Shown here: piece after piece, positions 46,745 to 60,098 of the stretch | How positions within the stretch are numbered: the stretch's first letter is position 1 | How the letters are laid out: every line of letters begins with the position of its first letter | From: Novosphingobium aureum | GTDB lineage: Bacteria; Pseudomonadota; Alphaproteobacteria; Sphingomonadales; Sphingomonadaceae | Reading direction: 5' to 3' | Assembly: GCF_015865035.1 (NCBI RefSeq) | Contig: NZ_JADZGI010000004.1 | Span: forward strand, 124,001 to 188,000 | Length of the DNA: 64,000 bases | The notes under the pieces: model-generated | What the model was told of the DNA's origin: nothing | Database searches by the model: none | The model's input: only the letters and a program-made list of their open reading frames with translations | Position numbers and translations under genes: made by a program

Positions 46745-47806
46745 ATGAGCAGCGGCATGCACGGCGACGAACCGCTCGGCCAGATATTCCAGCGCCTGAT
46801 CGCCAATTACGGGCCGATCACCCTGCAGCACTACATGGGCGAGTCCAACGCGCGCTACTACGATGGCAAGGACCCGCTCGGCAGCGGCGGCGATTTCATC
46901 ACCGCGCCCGAGATCAGCCAGATGTTCGGCGAGCTGATCGGGCTGTGGCTGGCTGACATCTGGATCCGCGCCGGGCGCGACGAGAGCGTGCACTACGTCG
47001 AGTTCGGTCCCGGACGCGGCACGCTCGCGCGCGATGCGCTGCGTGCGATGAAGCGCTACGGTCTCGAGCCGCAGGTCCACTTCGTCGAGGGGTCGACTGC
47101 GCTGAAAGACGTCCAGCTGGCCGCCGTTCCGCAGGCACGCTGGCACGCCGACATGTCGAGCCTGCCGATGCGCGGTCCGCTGCTGATGGTCGGCAACGAG
47201 TTTCTCGACGCGCTGCCGGTGCGCCAGCTGGTGCGTATGGCCGAGGGCTGGCGCGAGCGGCTCGTCGACTGGCGCGAAGGGCGTTTCGTGCCGGTCGCGG
47301 GTGACAAGCCGATGGACGCGGCGATCCCTGCCGAACTGAAGGACAGCCCCGAGGGCACGCTGATCGAGACCTGTCCGGCGGCTGCTGCCGCGGTCTACGA
47401 GATCGCGGGCAGGCTCGTCGATCAGGGCGGGGCCGCACTGCTCATCGATTACGGGCACGACCGCTTTCGTACCGGCTCCACGCTTCAGGCGCTCAAGGCG
47501 CATAGCCGCGTCGACCCCTTCACCAATCCGGGTGAGGCGGACCTTACCTGCCACGTCGACTTTGCCTCGGCGGCCAACGTCGCGCTATCGCGCGGGGCGC
47601 GGCATCTTGGGACGGTAACGCAGGGGCGCTTCCTGCGCAGCCTCGGTATCGAGGCGCGTGCGCAGGCACTGGCCAAGGTCGCGCCGCAGCACGAGGCAGC
47701 TTTGCATGCAGCCAAGGATCGGCTGATCGAGGAGGGTCAGATGGGCGCCTTGTTCAAGGTCATGGGTCTTGCTTCGCCGGACTGGCCCGATGGCGCGGGC
47801 TTCTGA
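46745..47806 (+). CDS. MidA/NDUFAF7-family SAM-dependent methyltransferase
   Basis: 353 residues from ATG 46745. It belongs to COG1565: PITLQHYMGESNARYYDGKDPLGSGGDFITAPEISQMFGELIGLWLADIW, then VEFGPGRGTLARDALRAM as the SAM site, NEFLDALPVRQ and LLIDYGHD. The mitochondrial relative methylates a complex I subunit, which bacterial members may also do; function in bacteria is little tested. It overlaps the next gene's start by 17 bases and follows lgt closely. Confidence 0.88.
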   Translation: MSSGMHGDEPLGQIFQRLIANYGPITLQHYMGESNARYYDGKDPLGSGGDFITAPEISQMFGELIGLWLADIWIRAGRDESVHYVEFGPGRGTLARDALRAMKRYGLEPQVHFVEGSTALKDVQLAAVPQARWHADMSSLPMRGPLLMVGNEFLDALPVRQLVRMAEGWRERLVDWREGRFVPVAGDKPMDAAIPAELKDSPEGTLIETCPAAAAAVYEIAGRLVDQGGAALLIDYGHDRFRTGSTLQALKAHSRVDPFTNPGEADLTCHVDFASAANVALSRGARHLGTVTQGRFLRSLGIEARAQALAKVAPQHEAALHAAKDRLIEEGQMGALFKVMGLASPDWPDGAGF

Positions 47807-48308
47807 GGCCCTGAGCGCGCGGACGCGCGCAGAATCGATCGCGCCCGACAGGCTGGAGAAGCTGCTCGGCTGGCTCGCGCTGGCCATGCTTGGCTTCATC
47901 GTCGCCGCGGTCCTGCGCGGGATGGACGAGTGGCGCACCATCCCGGCGACGGTGTGGCTGCATCTCGCGACCATTGCCCTGGCGCTGGTGCTGACACCGG
48001 TCCTGCTGTGGCGTGTGCGCGGTACGCGGCGCCACCGCCAGCTCGGCTACCTGTGGAGCGCGGCGATGATGGTCACCGCGATCACCAGCTATTTCCTGCG
48101 CTTCACCCATCCCGGGCAGCTCGGCCCGATCCACATTCTCACGCTGCTCACCGTCGTGCTGGTGCCGGTGCTGGTGGTCTCGGCGCGCCGGCACGATGTC
48201 TACCGCCACCGCCGCACGGTGCGCGGGCTGATCATCGGCGCCCTGCTGATCGCGGGCTTTTTCACTTTCCCGTTCGACCGCCTGCTCGGGCACTGGCTCT
48301 TCGGCTAG
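47790..48308 (+). CDS. DUF2306 membrane protein
   Basis: 172 residues from ATG 47790, overlapping the end of the methyltransferase gene by 17 bases. Four membrane segments (about 33-52, 60-82, 96-112, 120-165). The DUF2306 pattern HRQLGYLWSAAMMVTAITSYFLRF, GPIHILTLLTVVL and RRTVRGLIIGALLIAGFF is present; two conserved His residues may bind metal or haem, by inference. Function unknown. Convergent with the 5'-nucleotidase gene. Confidence 0.8.
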   Translation: MARASEALSARTRAESIAPDRLEKLLGWLALAMLGFIVAAVLRGMDEWRTIPATVWLHLATIALALVLTPVLLWRVRGTRRHRQLGYLWSAAMMVTAITSYFLRFTHPGQLGPIHILTLLTVVLVPVLVVSARRHDVYRHRRTVRGLIIGALLIAGFFTFPFDRLLGHWLFG

Positions 48309-48333
48309 ACCCGGCAGACGGCGCAAGGGGCAG

Positions 48334-50142
48334 TTAGCGCCCCTTGACGGTGACCCGCGGGCTGGCGGGCACGGCGCGCATCGGCACCGCCGAGAGCCAG
48401 GCCTCGAGCGCGTCGAGGTCGAGTCCGCCGATGGTCGGGTCGCTTCCCTTTTCGAGCGTGGCGTAGCCATCGCCGCCCTGATCGATGAACGAGTTCACCG
48501 TGACGCGGTAGGATGTCGCCGGATCGAGCGGCTTGCCCTCGAAGCGGGCGGTGACGCGGCTGCCTGCGGGCTTCGCCATGTCGACCGCATACGTGAAGCC
48601 CTGCGAGGGCACCAGCATGCTGCCCGCCTGTTCGTCGCCGACGCTGCGCTCGAGCACCTCGAGGATCTGCGCGCCGGTATAGGTGCGGGTCACCGCGGTG
48701 TTGCCGAAGGGCTGGACGGTGTAGATCTGGCCGAAGGTGACGACCCCGTCCTTGCCCGGATCGAGGTCCGCGCGCACGCCGCCGGTGTTCATGAAGGCGA
48801 TCTGCGCCCCGGCGTCGCGGGTCGCTGCAAGCTGCGCGTCGGCGACTAGCTGGTCGACGGCGCCGCCCGGCCCGCCCTCGGCTTGGTTGTCGTCCCAGTG
48901 GCGCGTGGCGAGCCCGGCAAGATGGCCCACCGGCCTGTCTGAATAGGCCGAGGCCGCGTCCTGATAGCGCTTCACGTAGGCTGCGACATCGGCGCGCGGG
49001 GCGTAGCGCGGGGCAAGGTCACTCTGGGCGACCTCTCCGCGCGATGTGGTGTAGGCGGCGGATTGCACCGGCAGGTTGCGGGCCTCGATCGAGACGAGCC
49101 TGTCGGTGGCCGGATCGATCTCGAGCGTCATCCTGGTGACGAGGCGGCCATAGGAGCCCGCGCTCGAGAGCAGCAGCGGTGCGGCGCCCTCGCGCGGCAT
49201 GTGGCAGACGTAGGCCTGATGGGTGTGACCCGAGATAACCGCGTCGACACGCGGATCGAGCTTGTCGAGGATCGGCTGGATGTCGCCCGAGAAGCCGGTG
49301 CAGGCGTTGGGATCGCTGGTATCGCTTTGCGCGCCGCCCTGGTGGATCAGCACCAGCACCGCGTCGGCGCCCTCGGCCTTGAGCACGGGGACCGCGCGGT
49401 TGATCGCCTCGGCCTCGTCGCCGAAGGTCAGGCCCTTGACCCCGCCCGGGGATACCAGTTCGCTGGTGCCCTTGAGGGTGAGGCCAACGAAGCCCAGCGT
49501 CACCTTGCGCGCGCCCTCGCCGAAGCTCTTGATGCCGGTCGCGGGGAACAGCGTCTTGCCGTCCTCGGTATAGGTGCTGGCCGATAGGTACTTGAAACCG
49601 GCGCCCGCGAACTGTTCGAGCTGGCACGGCTCGCGCAGGGTATTCTTCTCGCAGCCGCCGTTCTGGACGCGCAGCAGTTCCTTGCGTCCGCGGTCGAACT
49701 CGTGGTTGCCTACCGCGTTGAAGTCGAGCCCGATGCGGTTCATCACGCCGATCGTCGGCTCGTCGAGGAACAGCGAGGAGGCGAGCGGCGAGGCGGAGAT
49801 GAGATCGCCCGCCGAGACGGTGGCGCTATAGCGGAAATCCTTGCGCAGGGCATCGAGCGCCGAGGCGAGATAGGCCGCGCCGCCCGCGGGAATTTGCACT
49901 GTCCCGCCCTTGCCGTCGGGCCAGCTGGTCGTCGTCTTGGGCGGGGCGATGTTGCCGTGGAAGTCGTTGAAGGCGAGCACGCCGACCTCGACCGGGCCGG
50001 TCCGGGCGTCAGGCGCGGAAGACGCGCTCTCCACGCTGCCGGGACCCGGCGCGCAGGCAGACGCCATGGCGATCAGGGCGAGGGGCAGCGCGAGCCTGCG
50101 CAGCGGACGACGATGAGGGAGGCAGGGGCGGAGGCTGGTCAT
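48334..50142 (-). CDS. Lipoprotein 5'-nucleotidase / 2',3'-cyclic phosphodiesterase family
   Basis: 602 residues. Lipoprotein-like signal (about 1-30, lipobox region MASAC). The metallophosphatase metal ligands are FNDFHGN, SAGDLISASPL, AVGNHEFDRGR and ISGHTHQAYVC; the C-terminal UshA substrate domain (about 385-590) has NTGGVRADLDPGKDGVVTFGQIY and FTYAVDM. It hydrolyses nucleotide monophosphates and related phosphoesters in the periplasm. It starts with no clear ribosome site and is separated from the next minus gene by 103 bases. Confidence 0.88.
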   Translation of the reverse strand: MTSLRPCLPHRRPLRRLALPLALIAMASACAPGPGSVESASSAPDARTGPVEVGVLAFNDFHGNIAPPKTTTSWPDGKGGTVQIPAGGAAYLASALDALRKDFRYSATVSAGDLISASPLASSLFLDEPTIGVMNRIGLDFNAVGNHEFDRGRKELLRVQNGGCEKNTLREPCQLEQFAGAGFKYLSASTYTEDGKTLFPATGIKSFGEGARKVTLGFVGLTLKGTSELVSPGGVKGLTFGDEAEAINRAVPVLKAEGADAVLVLIHQGGAQSDTSDPNACTGFSGDIQPILDKLDPRVDAVISGHTHQAYVCHMPREGAAPLLLSSAGSYGRLVTRMTLEIDPATDRLVSIEARNLPVQSAAYTTSRGEVAQSDLAPRYAPRADVAAYVKRYQDAASAYSDRPVGHLAGLATRHWDDNQAEGGPGGAVDQLVADAQLAATRDAGAQIAFMNTGGVRADLDPGKDGVVTFGQIYTVQPFGNTAVTRTYTGAQILEVLERSVGDEQAGSMLVPSQGFTYAVDMAKPAGSRVTARFEGKPLDPATSYRVTVNSFIDQGGDGYATLEKGSDPTIGGLDLDALEAWLSAVPMRAVPASPRVTVKGR

Positions 50143-50245
50143 TGGTTTGCTCTATCCCGTTGGATTGTGACAGGCAATTGACGCCTTCCATTCAATCTTC
50201 GAATGCTCTGCTTCGTCCGCTCTGGCTGAGTAGTGACTGCCGCGC

Positions 50246-50647
50246 CTAGCGCGCGGCGTCCTCGAGCGCGTGCATGTCCGCATCGGAAAGCCCGAAGTGA
50301 TGTCCGACCTCATGCACGACGACATGGGTGACGAGGTCCTCAAGCGCGACGCCGGTCTCGCACCATTCGGCGAGCAGCGGCTGGCGGTAGAGCGTGATGC
50401 GGGGGCGAAACTCGCCCGATGTCCAGATCGATTCCTCGTCCATCGGCCGCCCGTGATAGAGCCCGGTCAACTCGAACGGCTCCTCCAGCCCCACCGCGCG
50501 CAGCGTTTCAGTGTCGGCGAATTCTTCGATGTGGACGGTGATGCCCTCAAGATGTTCGGCGAAGGGCGCCGGAATGCGCGCGAAGGCGGCCTGGGCCAGC
50601 GCCGCGAAGTCCTCGGCGCCTGGCGCCGTTCCGAAACGCTGGCCCAT
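50246..50647 (-). CDS. Zincin_1-type metallopeptidase-like protein
   Basis: 133 residues from ATG 50647. The zinc motif HEVGHHFGLSD lies near residue 112 in the pattern VVVHEVGHHFGLSDADMHALED; FRPRITLYRQPLLAEWC precedes it. Proteins of this family (PF06262) occur in alphaproteobacteria and actinobacteria; substrate unknown. The start is five bases after the M1 peptidase stop on the same strand, so they form a unit. Confidence 0.82.
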   Translation of the reverse strand: MGQRFGTAPGAEDFAALAQAAFARIPAPFAEHLEGITVHIEEFADTETLRAVGLEEPFELTGLYHGRPMDEESIWTSGEFRPRITLYRQPLLAEWCETGVALEDLVTHVVVHEVGHHFGLSDADMHALEDAAR

Positions 50648-50652
50648 GATCG

Positions 50653-52575
50653 TTACTCGCCCGCGACGATCCGGCCGATCCCGGCAGCGGTCTCGGGATG
50701 GTAGGTGGTTCTGGCTTCGGCGTAGAAGTCGCGCGCGATGGTCGCGCCCCATTCGCCCTGCTTCATCAGTCCCTTGTAGATCGGGTAGACGAGCAGGCCG
50801 CGACCGATCCGCGAGACATAGGCGCGCATGGCGGGAAGGGCGGGTTCGTAGCGGTTGGCGATGGCCAGTTCGAACCAGGCCGACTGGACGTAGGCGTTCT
50901 CGGAAGTCGAGAGGCCGAGCGTCTTGTCGAGCTCGCCAAGGCGCGCCTCGCTCATCTCGCGCGGCAGGCCGTTGAGGAAGCGCAGCCACTGCTGCGTGCT
51001 CCACCCTTGCGTATCGATCGCGCTCGCCGGACCGCCCGCCGCGAAAGCGGCCAGCAGTTCGTCGACTTGCGCCAGCGTCTCGCTCTTCACGTGGACGGCG
51101 TTTTCGGGGACGCCCGCGGCATAGGCCCAGCGGTCGAGCTGGAGCGAGAGTTCGAGCTCGGGCTTGCCCTTGAGCACATGTTCACGCAGGTCCGCGAGGA
51201 AGCCTGCGGTGGTCTGGGGCTGGAAGGCGTGGCGGTCGAAATAGGACGTCAGGTAGGCGTCCCAGGTCTTGCGGCCCAGCTGCGTCTCGAGCATGCGCAG
51301 GAAGTTCGAGCCCTTGGTATAGTCGAGCTGGCCATCGCCCGGGCTGCCGTGGAGGCGCGAGCCGGGTGCGGTCATGCCGGTGCCGAGCGGCTCACCCATC
51401 TCGGCGATGTCGCGCATCATCCCGTCCCAGTCGAGATCGGCGTACATCGCGGCGCGCTCCTTGCCGTAGAGCGCTTCCATGATGCGGTTCTCGAAGTAGG
51501 TGGTGAAACCCTCGTTGAGCCACGAATCCGACCATGTCGCATTGGTGACGAGGTTGCCCGACCACGAATGCGCCAGTTCATGCGCGACGACGTCGGTGTT
51601 CGAGCGGTCGCCGGTGACGATGGTCGGCGTCAGGAACGTCAGCATGGGGTTTTCCATGCCGCCATAGGGGAAGGCAGGGGGCAGCAGCAGCATGTCGTAG
51701 CGGCCCCAGCGGTAGGGACCGTAAAGGTTGCTGGCGGCCGTGATCATCTTCTCGACGTCGGCGAATTCGCTCGCCGCCTTCTCGAGCATCGGCGCTTCGG
51801 TCCACACGCCCGAGCGCGGCCCGAGCGACTTGAACCTGAGATCGCCCACCGCGAAGGCGATAAGATAGGGCGGAACCGGCTTGTCCATGCGGAAGCGGAA
51901 TGCGCGGCGCCCGTCGGGCAGCTTCTCGCCCTTGTCGCCCGAGAGCTTCTCCGCGCTCATCACCGCGACCAGATCTCCCGGCACGCGCAAGGTCGCGTCC
52001 CAGGTCTGGCGGATGCCGGGGCTGTCCTGCGTCGGCACCCACGAACGGTTGTGGATCGCCTGGCCCTGGCTGTAGAGGTAGGGCTTCTTCTTGCCGAAGG
52101 TCATCTCGGGCGGCAGCCACTGCAGCGCCGAGGCCTTGGGCGAAGTGCGATAGGCGATGCGCAGCTGCTTCGCCCCGGCGAGCTCGACCGTCATCGCCGA
52201 GCCAAGGTCCTCGTCGTCCTTTTCGCCGACCGTGTAGGCAAGTGCCTTGCCCTGACCGTCGGTGACGCTCGAAATGTCGAGATCCTTGACGTCGAGCACG
52301 ATCTGGCTGGCACCGGGCGCGGCCAGCACGTCGAGCGTGGCACTGCCGGCGAGCGTGTACGTCGCGAAATCGACGTCGAGGTCGAGCGAGACGTGCGTCA
52401 CGCGGGCCACTTCGGGCCGGGCGTGGGTCCACACGTCCTTCGCTTCGGGCGAGGTCAGGATCGGAGCGGGGGTCTGCACCGTATCGCCGTTGGCGGCGAA
52501 GGCCGTGCCGGCGCAGAACGGAGTGGCTGAGGCGAGGAGGGCACCAAGCAGTGCCGGAGCAATTCGATTACGCAT
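50653..52575 (-). CDS. M1-family aminopeptidase
   Basis: 640 residues from ATG 52575; signal peptide to about residue 28. Peptidase M1 catalytic signs: GGMENPM (peptide anchoring) near 295 and HELAHSWSGN followed 18 residues on by NEGF near 315-340. The N-terminal beta-sandwich (about 40-240) and C-terminal helical domain follow the leukotriene A4 hydrolase/aminopeptidase layout. It cleaves N-terminal residues from peptides, probably in the periplasm. It overlaps neither neighbour; the zincin gene follows closely. Confidence 0.92.
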   Translation of the reverse strand: MRNRIAPALLGALLASATPFCAGTAFAANGDTVQTPAPILTSPEAKDVWTHARPEVARVTHVSLDLDVDFATYTLAGSATLDVLAAPGASQIVLDVKDLDISSVTDGQGKALAYTVGEKDDEDLGSAMTVELAGAKQLRIAYRTSPKASALQWLPPEMTFGKKKPYLYSQGQAIHNRSWVPTQDSPGIRQTWDATLRVPGDLVAVMSAEKLSGDKGEKLPDGRRAFRFRMDKPVPPYLIAFAVGDLRFKSLGPRSGVWTEAPMLEKAASEFADVEKMITAASNLYGPYRWGRYDMLLLPPAFPYGGMENPMLTFLTPTIVTGDRSNTDVVAHELAHSWSGNLVTNATWSDSWLNEGFTTYFENRIMEALYGKERAAMYADLDWDGMMRDIAEMGEPLGTGMTAPGSRLHGSPGDGQLDYTKGSNFLRMLETQLGRKTWDAYLTSYFDRHAFQPQTTAGFLADLREHVLKGKPELELSLQLDRWAYAAGVPENAVHVKSETLAQVDELLAAFAAGGPASAIDTQGWSTQQWLRFLNGLPREMSEARLGELDKTLGLSTSENAYVQSAWFELAIANRYEPALPAMRAYVSRIGRGLLVYPIYKGLMKQGEWGATIARDFYAEARTTYHPETAAGIGRIVAGE

Positions 52576-52619
52576 GGGCGCAAGGTATGGTCGCGCGCGC
52601 GTCGAAGCGCAAGCGTCGC

Positions 52620-54089
52620 TCAGAGCCGACCGAGCGCGTTGCGCGAAAGTCCGCCGAGCTCGAAATCGCGCTTGTAGGCCTTCCAGTCGTGCTTGATGCG
52701 TCGCGCGGTCTCCTCCGCAGCACACACGATGTCGTCGACGAACAGCTCGTGCGGCTCCATCGCCTCGAGGATCGCGGGCTCGACGTCGTAGTCGATCGCC
52801 CCGGCATCGTCCGAACGCGCATGCGCCAGTGCCAGCGAGAAGCCGCAGGCATCGGCGTAATCGTGCCATTCGTCGAGATCGAGGTCCTCGAGGTCGATGT
52901 CGTCGCGGAAGGGTGCCCTCTCGCGCGACATGAAGCTCTTCCCCTCGATCTCGACCGCGCCGTAGAAGGCATCGCCGTGCGGCAGATGGATGCGCTGGCC
53001 CTGCGCGATGCGTTCGGCCAGTTCACCCGGATCGAGATCGTCGGTCGGCACTACACCGTCGAGCGCACTGTCGCGCGCGCGCTTGAACTCGACGATGAGA
53101 TCGTCGCTGCCCTCGCCGCTCGGCCCTTCGAGCATGACATAGAAGCGTGCAAGGCCGAGCGAGGCAGTGCCCGCCCCGTGCCGCACGGCGACGTCCTTGA
53201 CCTTGAGGTCGGCGCAGCGTCCGCCCCGCTCGATGCCGTTGGTTTTGGCGAGTTCGTCGATGTAACCCTGGAACTCCTCGATGCGCGAGGAGACCGGTTC
53301 CAGCTTCTTTGTTGCGCGAAAGCCGCGCCGCTGTTCGCCCTGATGCTTCTTGCGCAGCCAGGCGTCGCGGCTGCATTCGGCCTCTTCGAAAAGGCCGGCG
53401 ATGACCGGCGGGGCATTGTCGATGCGGATCACCTCGCGCGTCTCGGTCTCGTGCTCGGCGAAATGGCGCAGGCCCTCAATGTAGCCGCGCAGGAAGCAGC
53501 CCGCGATCGAGCGGCGGTGCTTCTTCTTCAGGCCGCCTGCGCATTTGGCGGCAAGAAAGAACCCGGTCGCGCCGCGCTTGAGGTCCCAGGTGAAGGGGCC
53601 GTAAGTGACTTCGTCGAAGTCGTTGACCGAGAAGATCGGCACGTTGTCGCGGTTGGGCATGACCCCGAAGTTGCCCGGGTGCACGTCGCCAAGAAGCAGG
53701 ACCTTGGGCAGCGCCGCGTCGGAACCTGCTATGTCGCGGTAGAACACCAGCGCGGTGCCGCGGAAGAACTTGTAGAGGTCCCTGGCCAGCTCGCGGAACT
53801 TGAGGTCGGTGCCTTGCGAGTGCCCCTCGAGGCGCTCTGCGTGGTCTTCGAGGATCGTCGCGCGCACGTGCTCGCGCCGAGCCTGTCCGCTCAGGAAGGT
53901 CGGCAGCGCAACCGCAGCCTCGGAGGCATAGCGCTCGGCAAGGCGCTGGTAGGCCTCGGCCCGCGAGTGCCCGTTGCGCTTGGAGTGCGGCTTGTTTGAG
54001 GCCGAGCCTCTACCCTTTGCGCTTCTGTTGCTGGAGCCCTTGCGCGTTGAACTCTTGCCCTGCGCGGTGTCCGTCTTTTTCGTCGCCAT
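52620..54089 (-). CDS. DUF2252 protein (kinase-like fold)
   Basis: 489 residues from ATG 54089. The first 40 residues are Ser/Lys/Arg-rich and likely disordered. The rest is DUF2252: VLLLGDVHPGNFGVM near 130 and SVNDFDEVTYGPFTWDLKR near 152, which resemble the catalytic and metal loops of aminoglycoside phosphotransferase-like kinases; VIVEFKRARDSAL and IHLPHGDAFYG follow. The activity is not established. It ends 44 bases before the M1 start on the same strand. Confidence 0.82.
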   Translation of the reverse strand: MATKKTDTAQGKSSTRKGSSNRSAKGRGSASNKPHSKRNGHSRAEAYQRLAERYASEAAVALPTFLSGQARREHVRATILEDHAERLEGHSQGTDLKFRELARDLYKFFRGTALVFYRDIAGSDAALPKVLLLGDVHPGNFGVMPNRDNVPIFSVNDFDEVTYGPFTWDLKRGATGFFLAAKCAGGLKKKHRRSIAGCFLRGYIEGLRHFAEHETETREVIRIDNAPPVIAGLFEEAECSRDAWLRKKHQGEQRRGFRATKKLEPVSSRIEEFQGYIDELAKTNGIERGGRCADLKVKDVAVRHGAGTASLGLARFYVMLEGPSGEGSDDLIVEFKRARDSALDGVVPTDDLDPGELAERIAQGQRIHLPHGDAFYGAVEIEGKSFMSRERAPFRDDIDLEDLDLDEWHDYADACGFSLALAHARSDDAGAIDYDVEPAILEAMEPHELFVDDIVCAAEETARRIKHDWKAYKRDFELGGLSRNALGRL

Positions 54090-54140
54090 GTGAGCCAAAA
54101 CGTCTCGTAACGGCAGCTGTTCCGGTTGCAGGGCGCGCGA

Positions 54141-55235
54141 TCAGCCTGCCTCGGGTCCAGCTTCGGGCGCAGTATGGGCGGGCAGGGCGTGTCCGGGCGC
54201 CGTCAGCCTGAAGCGCAGGCCGTCGACATGGTAGTCGAGCGTGCTCGTGCCGGAGAAGTCGGAAGGCAGCATCCGCTTCAGGATCTGGGTCCCGAAGCCG
54301 GTTCTCTCGGGTGCGGTGACTGCAGGCCCGCCAGTCTCGATCCAGTCCAGCACGAAGCTGTCGTCGCCCGTCTCGGGTTTTGTCCAGGTGATCTGGACCT
54401 GTCCCTCGGGCCTGCTCAGCGCACCATATTTTCCGGCATTGGTCCCGAGTTCGTGGATCGCGAGCGCCAGCGAGAGCGTCTGGCGTCCGGTCAGCACCAC
54501 GCGTGGGCCGCTCATCGTGACGAGGCCTTCGCCCTCGATGTGCGGGGCGAGGATATGGGCGATGATCGAACGCACGTCGGCCTCGCTCCAGTCGGTCCTG
54601 ATCAGGATGTCGTGTGTGCGGGCCATGGCCTGGAGGCGGCTCTCGAGGCGATGGCGTGCATCGAGCAGCGAAATGTCGCCGCGCAGGGTCTGCGAGGCGA
54701 TGGCCTGTGCGACCGAGAGCGCGTTCTTGACGCGGTGCACGAGTTCCTGTGCGACGACTTGCGATTGCTGGCGCGCGAGCACGGCGGGCGTGGTCTCGAT
54801 CACGGTGTCGATCATGCCGACGATCTTGCCGGTCTCGTCGCGCACGGGGCCGTAGCAGAAGGTGAACCAGGCGTTCTCGGGCCTTCCCTCGCGGTCGATG
54901 ACGAGGCCGAAATCCTCGATGTAGGTCGGCTCGCCCGCGTAGGCGCGCTCGACGATGGGGCCGATGTCGCTCCAGACCTCGGCCCAGACCGTACTGAACG
55001 GGGTGCCGAGCGCAGGCGGCTTGTGCCCGAGGATCGGCAGGAAGGCGTCGTTGGGGATCGTTGTGTGCTGATCGCCCCAGACGATGCACTGGGGGAAGCG
55101 CGAGGCGAGAACGGTCGCGACCGTGGTCTTGAGCGTCGCCGTCCAGTCCTCGGGCGGGCCGAGCGGATTGCCCGTCCAGTCATGCTCCATGATGGCCTGC
55201 GCCATCCGGCCCCCGCCCTCGAGGAACTTCAGCAT
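54141..55235 (-). CDS. HWE-family sensor histidine kinase with N-terminal PAS domain
   Basis: 364 residues. PAS-like sensor (about 20-150) with GREGRPENAWFTFCYGPVRDETGKIVG, then the HWE kinase: H box ELVHRVKNALSVAQAI (His about 166), N box HELGTNAGKYGALS (about 268) and the WxE signature LDWIETGGP. HWE kinases are common in alphaproteobacteria and often control general stress or light responses. No partner response regulator is adjacent, so it is an orphan. Ends 51 bases before the DUF2252 start. Confidence 0.9.
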   Translation of the reverse strand: MLKFLEGGGRMAQAIMEHDWTGNPLGPPEDWTATLKTTVATVLASRFPQCIVWGDQHTTIPNDAFLPILGHKPPALGTPFSTVWAEVWSDIGPIVERAYAGEPTYIEDFGLVIDREGRPENAWFTFCYGPVRDETGKIVGMIDTVIETTPAVLARQQSQVVAQELVHRVKNALSVAQAIASQTLRGDISLLDARHRLESRLQAMARTHDILIRTDWSEADVRSIIAHILAPHIEGEGLVTMSGPRVVLTGRQTLSLALAIHELGTNAGKYGALSRPEGQVQITWTKPETGDDSFVLDWIETGGPAVTAPERTGFGTQILKRMLPSDFSGTSTLDYHVDGLRFRLTAPGHALPAHTAPEAGPEAG

Positions 55236-55292
55236 GGCGCCGCATTGTGAAGCTGCGCCATGCCCGAAGTCCGGGGCCTGCTGGATGCAGGG

Positions 55293-57869
<2,577 letters not shown>

Positions 57870-58000
57870 GCTCCAGTCTATAGGGTCGCGGCCTGTCAAA
57901 CCCAAGCAAAACCGCTGTCGGGCCAGCCCTTTTCCACAAGCTTCGGGCGCGCGTGCGAGGTGCCGGCAGGGCGCGCGAGGGCAGAAGCGGGGCGCTGGTC

Positions 58001-58034
58001 GAAAAAAAACAAGGGCGACCGCGCCGGGTCGCCC
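58001..58034 (-). terminator. Intrinsic terminator of the 26-aa gene
   Basis: On the minus strand GGGCGACC and GGTCGCCC arms (58013-58020, 58027-58034) form an 8-bp stem around CGGCGC, followed by TTGTTTTTTTT (to 58002). It lies 90 bases after the micro-gene stop and before gyrB. Confidence 0.85.
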
Positions 58035-58123
58035 TCGCCATTGCCGTGCGATGCGCCGCGGGAAGGGCGCTCGCCGTTCCCGCAGGCATCAATGTGGCCG
58101 TTATGTCGAAGCGGTCGGTATGC

Positions 58124-58204
58124 TCAGGCGAGCGTCAGGGCAAAGGCGACGGCGCAAACGCCCAGCGCTGCTGCGAATCCGACTGATTTTCCAATGATGG
58201 TCAT
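58124..58204 (-). CDS. 26-aa hydrophobic micro-protein
   Basis: ATG at 58204 has a near-perfect GGAGGAGGA ribosome site six bases upstream, on the minus strand. The product MTIIGKSVGFAAALGVCAVA plus six residues is one membrane helix with a Cys, ending FALTLA. Its own intrinsic terminator lies 90 bases downstream. The strength of the signal and terminator supports a real gene although it is below usual annotation length. No homologue can be named; possible roles include a membrane micropeptide or toxin-like peptide, without evidence. Confidence 0.65.
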   Translation of the reverse strand: MTIIGKSVGFAAALGVCAVAFALTLA

Positions 58205-58433
58205 GGCAATCCTCCTCCAATTTTTTGCACGGCCGGATTGTTTCCGGCTCGTTGCTGGAGACTACGCCCCTTCGTGCCGGGCTTCAAGCTACTTGGCCGC
58301 AAGATGCCTGCCTCGGCAGGGGGCGATGCCTGCCGGAGCAAGTTCACGCCACATTTGCGGCCAAGTCAAAACCATCTCGAAAGGGATGTCACTGCGACTA
58401 GACAGGGCGCTTTAGCCCGACTAACTGCCGGCC

Positions 58434-59993
<1,560 letters not shown>

Positions 59994-60037
59994 TCCGCAT
60001 TTCGACCAGGTGATCCTGTCGCCTTGCAATCGAGACG

Positions 60038-60069
60038 AAAAAGGCCCGCAGTTGCTGCGGGCCTTTTTT
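60038..60069. terminator. Terminator after guaA
   Basis: AAAAAGGCCCGCAG (60038-60051) and CTGCGGGCCTTTTT (60055-60068) pair perfectly around TTG with a T-run on the plus side and an A-run that serves the minus strand. It lies between the convergent guaA and outer membrane gene. Confidence 0.9.
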
Positions 60070-60098
60070 CTTGGCGGTTCGGATTGGGGCCAGTTCGC

